Shown piece after piece: positions 63,701 to 64,000 of a stretch of DNA of 64,000 nucleotides. The DNA lies in contig NC_044573.1 of assembly GCF_901933205.1 (NCBI RefSeq), positions 56,117,993-56,181,992 of the forward strand, in the 5' to 3' direction. The notes under the pieces were generated by a model. The model worked only from the letters and a program-made list of their open reading frames with translations, was not told the DNA's origin and did not search any database. Made by a program: the position numbers and the translations under genes. Origin of the DNA: Camarhynchus parvulus (lineage: Eukaryota; Chordata; Aves; Passeriformes; Thraupidae). Each line of letters opens with the position of its first letter. Within the stretch, counting starts at the first letter, position 1.

Positions 63701-64000
63701 TCAAAATCAAATCAAAGGTTGTATTCTGTGCCTAATGTGAATTATAGCAAAAAGATTAATTGCCTTTATTTATACTACAAATCAGCTCCACTGAAACCAC
63801 CTCATGTTCAGGTTCTCTTTACAGCGTTGCTTTAAAGACTGTGAGGGGAACATAACACTGACATCCAAACCATCTGCTCATCAGCATTTCATCTCTTTTG
63901 CTCTAATCTCCTCACACACAGGAAAATTATCCAGCTGTCTCTCTGAATACATGGAAATATGGGACTCAAACATGCAAGGATTTGTGATATCCTTTCTGCT
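60788..64000. other. Unique non-coding sequence
   Basis: No gene is recognised. A short GTT run (61111-61122) lies in a T-rich patch, and a partial 15-base repeat (TTTTCAACTTA twice, 61923-61947) is present. 61270-61870 is moderately GC-rich and gives open frames of 159 and 144 codons (plus) and 120 (minus) in overlapping phases, none recognisable. Confidence 0.5.

Noticed and set aside
1..64000. CRISPR arrays, operons, bacterial promoters or prophage
   Set aside because: The DNA is clearly vertebrate (CR1 LINEs, CpG depletion, no long coding frames). No regularly spaced repeats were found.
1..64000. tRNA, rRNA, endogenous retrovirus LTR pairs or mitochondrial insertions
   Set aside because: I looked for characteristic motifs (tRNA A/B boxes, paired LTR ends, retroviral polymerase motifs) and saw none convincing. 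Small RNAs such as snoRNA or miRNA cannot be excluded by eye.

Overview
This 64 kb window looks like non-coding DNA from a bird nuclear genome, most probably from a songbird or another neoavian. The main evidence is repeat content. Six copies of the CR1 LINE are recognisable, ending in the family's 3' sequence and its short tail repeat around 'ATTCTRTG', and at least one further, older copy has lost its 3' end. Three copies (near 6.1, 13.5 and 52.1 kb) have the 3' end with the 'CAGGGCCAGGAGTTGGACT' type of block, which I associate with passerine/neoavian CR1. CpG is scarce in most of the window, no operons or ribosome-binding sites are apparent, and the longer open frames resemble no protein I know. 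That points to a large intron or an intergenic stretch.

Layout. 1-4.7 kb: anonymous unique sequence. 4.7-4.96 kb: old minus-strand CR1. 6.1-6.6 and 13.5-13.9 kb: plus-strand CR1 copies, separated by unique sequence with a purine-rich tract (11.65 kb) and a TA repeat (13.13 kb). 18.56 kb: a GAAT tetranucleotide microsatellite. 23.2 kb: a short CR1 3' end. 28.06 kb: a possible very old L3/CR1 trace. 30.35-31.12 kb: a plus-strand CR1 that keeps part of ORF2. 31-44.7 kb: unique sequence with three small tandem duplications and the only CpG-enriched segment in the window (about 38.5-38.95 kb). 44.7 kb: a short CR1 3' end. 47.2 kb: another ancient L3/CR1-like trace. 52.08-52.96 kb: the longest CR1 copy, minus strand, with a decayed reverse-transcriptase frame. 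53-64 kb: unique sequence with simple repeats.

I call no protein-coding, tRNA or rRNA gene with confidence. The longest open frame (217 codons, minus strand, 38320-38973) overlaps the CpG-enriched segment and is reported as an observation, not a gene. The best exon-shaped interval (29192-29320) has good splice-site context but no recognised product. I found no evidence of a new biological system. The leads most worth checking are the CpG-enriched segment, a few AT-rich patches with palindromic transcription-factor-like sites that could be conserved enhancers, and the exon-shaped interval.
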